Source: Gammaproteobacteria bacterium
Lineage (GTDB): Bacteria; Pseudomonadota; Gammaproteobacteria; UBA6429; Thiohalophilaceae
Reading direction: 5' to 3'
Length of the DNA: 7,521 nucleotides
Assembly: GCA_024639445.1 (NCBI GenBank)
Contig: JAHEIJ010000099.1
Location: forward strand, 1-7,521
Shown: positions 6,644-7,521 of the stretch, one piece after another
Layout of the letters: every line of letters begins with the position of its first letter
Position numbering within the stretch: the first letter of the stretch is position 1
Notes under the pieces: generated by a model
What the model saw: the letters and a program-made list of their open reading frames with translations, nothing else
Databases searched by the model: none
Told to the model about the DNA's origin: nothing
Program-made: the position numbers and the translations under genes

Positions 6644-7220
6644 AGAGCCCCTGTATTTCTTGGTCGGGTCTTTCTTGCTTGTATTTGCCTTCTTAATTCA
6701 ACCCGTTCATGCCGGGGAAGTACTCGATTCCCATGTTGGAACTCATAAAGGACATTACCTGTTGCGCATCGATATGCTGATCGATGCAGATACTGATCGG
6801 GTACGGCAACTGCTGACCGACTATGCCCACCTGGATCGTCTCAGTCAGAGTATTACCCGGAGTGAATTGCTTGAGAGTAACTCGCCCCAATACCGCGTCC
6901 GGGTTACTACCAACGGCTGTGTGATTTTTTTCTGTCGGGAACTGGTCCAGGTGCAGGATGTCAGCGAGTTGCCTAACGGCTATATTATTGTCACTGTGTT
7001 ACCCGAGATGAGTGATTTTACCTACAGTAAAAATGTGTGGCGTATTCGCGCCCTGAATGACCGTACACGGGTCACCTACAGCTCGGATCTGGTGCCCGAT
7101 TTCTGGGTCCCGCCCCTCATTGGCTCCGCCATCTTCAAGAATCAACTGCTGGAGGAATCCCGCCAGGTCATTGAAAATCTTGAGCGGCTGGCCAATTTAC
7201 CTGATGACCGTGTTAAGTAG
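6615..7220 (+). CDS. Exported SRPBCC/START-like (cyclase/dehydrase-type) protein
   Basis: A 201-residue protein from ATG 6615. This start lies inside the asmA-like gene (29-base overlap, different frame), and it is preferred because it gives a complete signal peptide: a short n-region with Lys4 and Lys10, a hydrophobic core about 13-28, and a VHA-GE cleavage site after Ala33. The frame stays open upstream to 6429, but those residues are the asmA-like gene read out of frame. The mature part has the pattern of small START-superfamily proteins: a first strand, then the helix DADTDRVRQLLTDYAHLDRL, strands YRVRVTTNG and GYIIVTVLPE, NVWRIRAL, TRVTYSSDLVPDFWVPP, and a long C-terminal helix. Cys102 and Cys107 (CVIFFC) could form a periplasmic disulfide. 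The fold usually binds hydrophobic ligands. Its position between an AsmA protein and MutY suggests translational coupling and perhaps an envelope lipid role (inference). No strong ribosome binding site is seen. Confidence 0.8.
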   Translation: MSLKSCLNIKEPLYFLVGSFLLVFAFLIQPVHAGEVLDSHVGTHKGHYLLRIDMLIDADTDRVRQLLTDYAHLDRLSQSITRSELLESNSPQYRVRVTTNGCVIFFCRELVQVQDVSELPNGYIIVTVLPEMSDFTYSKNVWRIRALNDRTRVTYSSDLVPDFWVPPLIGSAIFKNQLLEESRQVIENLERLANLPDDRVK

Positions 7221-7521
7221 CGACGTACTATTAGCCTGGTTTGATCGCCATGGCCGCCATGATCTTCCCTGGCAACAGCGCCGGACGCCCTACCGGGTCT
7301 GGGTCTCCGAAATCATGCTGCAACAAACCCAGGTGAACACCGTGGTGCCCTACTTTGAGCGCTTCATGGATCGCTTTCCTGACATTAACAGCCTCGCGGA
7401 TGCCAGTCAGGACGAAGTCCTGCATCTCTGGACCGGGCTGGGCTACTACGCCCGAGGGCGCAATCTGCACAAGGCGGCACAGCAAATAAGGGATCAGCAT
7501 CAGGGGCAGTTTCCCCAGGAC
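7204..7521 (+). CDS. mutY: Adenine DNA glycosylase MutY (3' truncated by window end)
   Basis: The first 106 residues of MutY, which removes adenine mispaired with 8-oxoguanine or guanine in base excision repair in the cytoplasm. The sequence follows E. coli MutY closely: DLPWQ, TPYRVWVSEIMLQQTQV, PYFERFMDRFP, then DEVLHLWTGLGYYARGRNLHKAAQQ. The catalytic Glu (E37 in E. coli) is Glu36 here in VSEIML, and the mismatch-recognition segment LQQTQV is intact. The helix-hairpin-helix, the 4Fe-4S cysteines and the C-terminal NUDIX-like domain would lie beyond the window; E. coli MutY is 350 residues. ATG 7204 overlaps the preceding gene by 17 bases and gives a normal-length N-terminus. GTG 7210 is an alternative two codons on. 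Translation is probably coupled to the upstream gene. Confidence 0.95.
   Translation, partial: MTVLSSDVLLAWFDRHGRHDLPWQQRRTPYRVWVSEIMLQQTQVNTVVPYFERFMDRFPDINSLADASQDEVLHLWTGLGYYARGRNLHKAAQQIRDQHQGQFPQD

Overview
The window looks like chromosomal DNA of a gammaproteobacterium. The best evidence is the right-hand end, where an AsmA-family gene, a small exported START/SRPBCC-type gene and mutY sit head to tail with short overlaps. The MutY N-terminus is very close to the enterobacterial protein. The finer placement (a free-living, possibly sulfur- or methane-oxidising lineage) is inferred from the first gene, which resembles proteins annotated as 'choice-of-anchor O'. All five genes are on the + strand.

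Layout. (1) 2-2374: the 3' part of a large secreted or surface protein with Asp-box (BNR/sialidase-like) motifs; its start lies outside the window. (2) 2375-2625: a gene-free stretch dense in inverted repeats. It has two perfect or near-perfect adjacent hairpins enclosed by a long-range 8-bp stem, then a GC-rich terminator-like hairpin, then the leader of the next gene. (3) 2626-4345 plus stop: a lipoprotein with a clear lipobox, a Gly/Pro tether, a bacterial Ig-like (SbsA/Big_5-type) domain and seven propeller-like repeats. (4) 4348-4504: a strong Rho-independent terminator followed by a plausible promoter. (5) 4505-7521: asmA-like gene, START/SRPBCC-like gene and truncated mutY, probably one transcript.

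Functionally the window falls into two parts. The left part encodes two envelope or extracellular proteins of unknown job, both rich in beta structure and separated by terminators, so they are probably expressed independently. The right part is a conserved-looking housekeeping cluster. Its first two members are an inner-membrane-anchored AsmA protein and an exported protein of a lipid-binding fold, which suggests a link to envelope lipid handling. MutY (adenine glycosylase, oxidative DNA damage repair) appears to be translationally coupled to them rather than functionally related. I see no tRNA, rRNA, CRISPR array, insertion sequence or phage gene. No clear new system is present; the most unusual items are the structured intergenic region at 2394-2515 and the seven-repeat lipoprotein.
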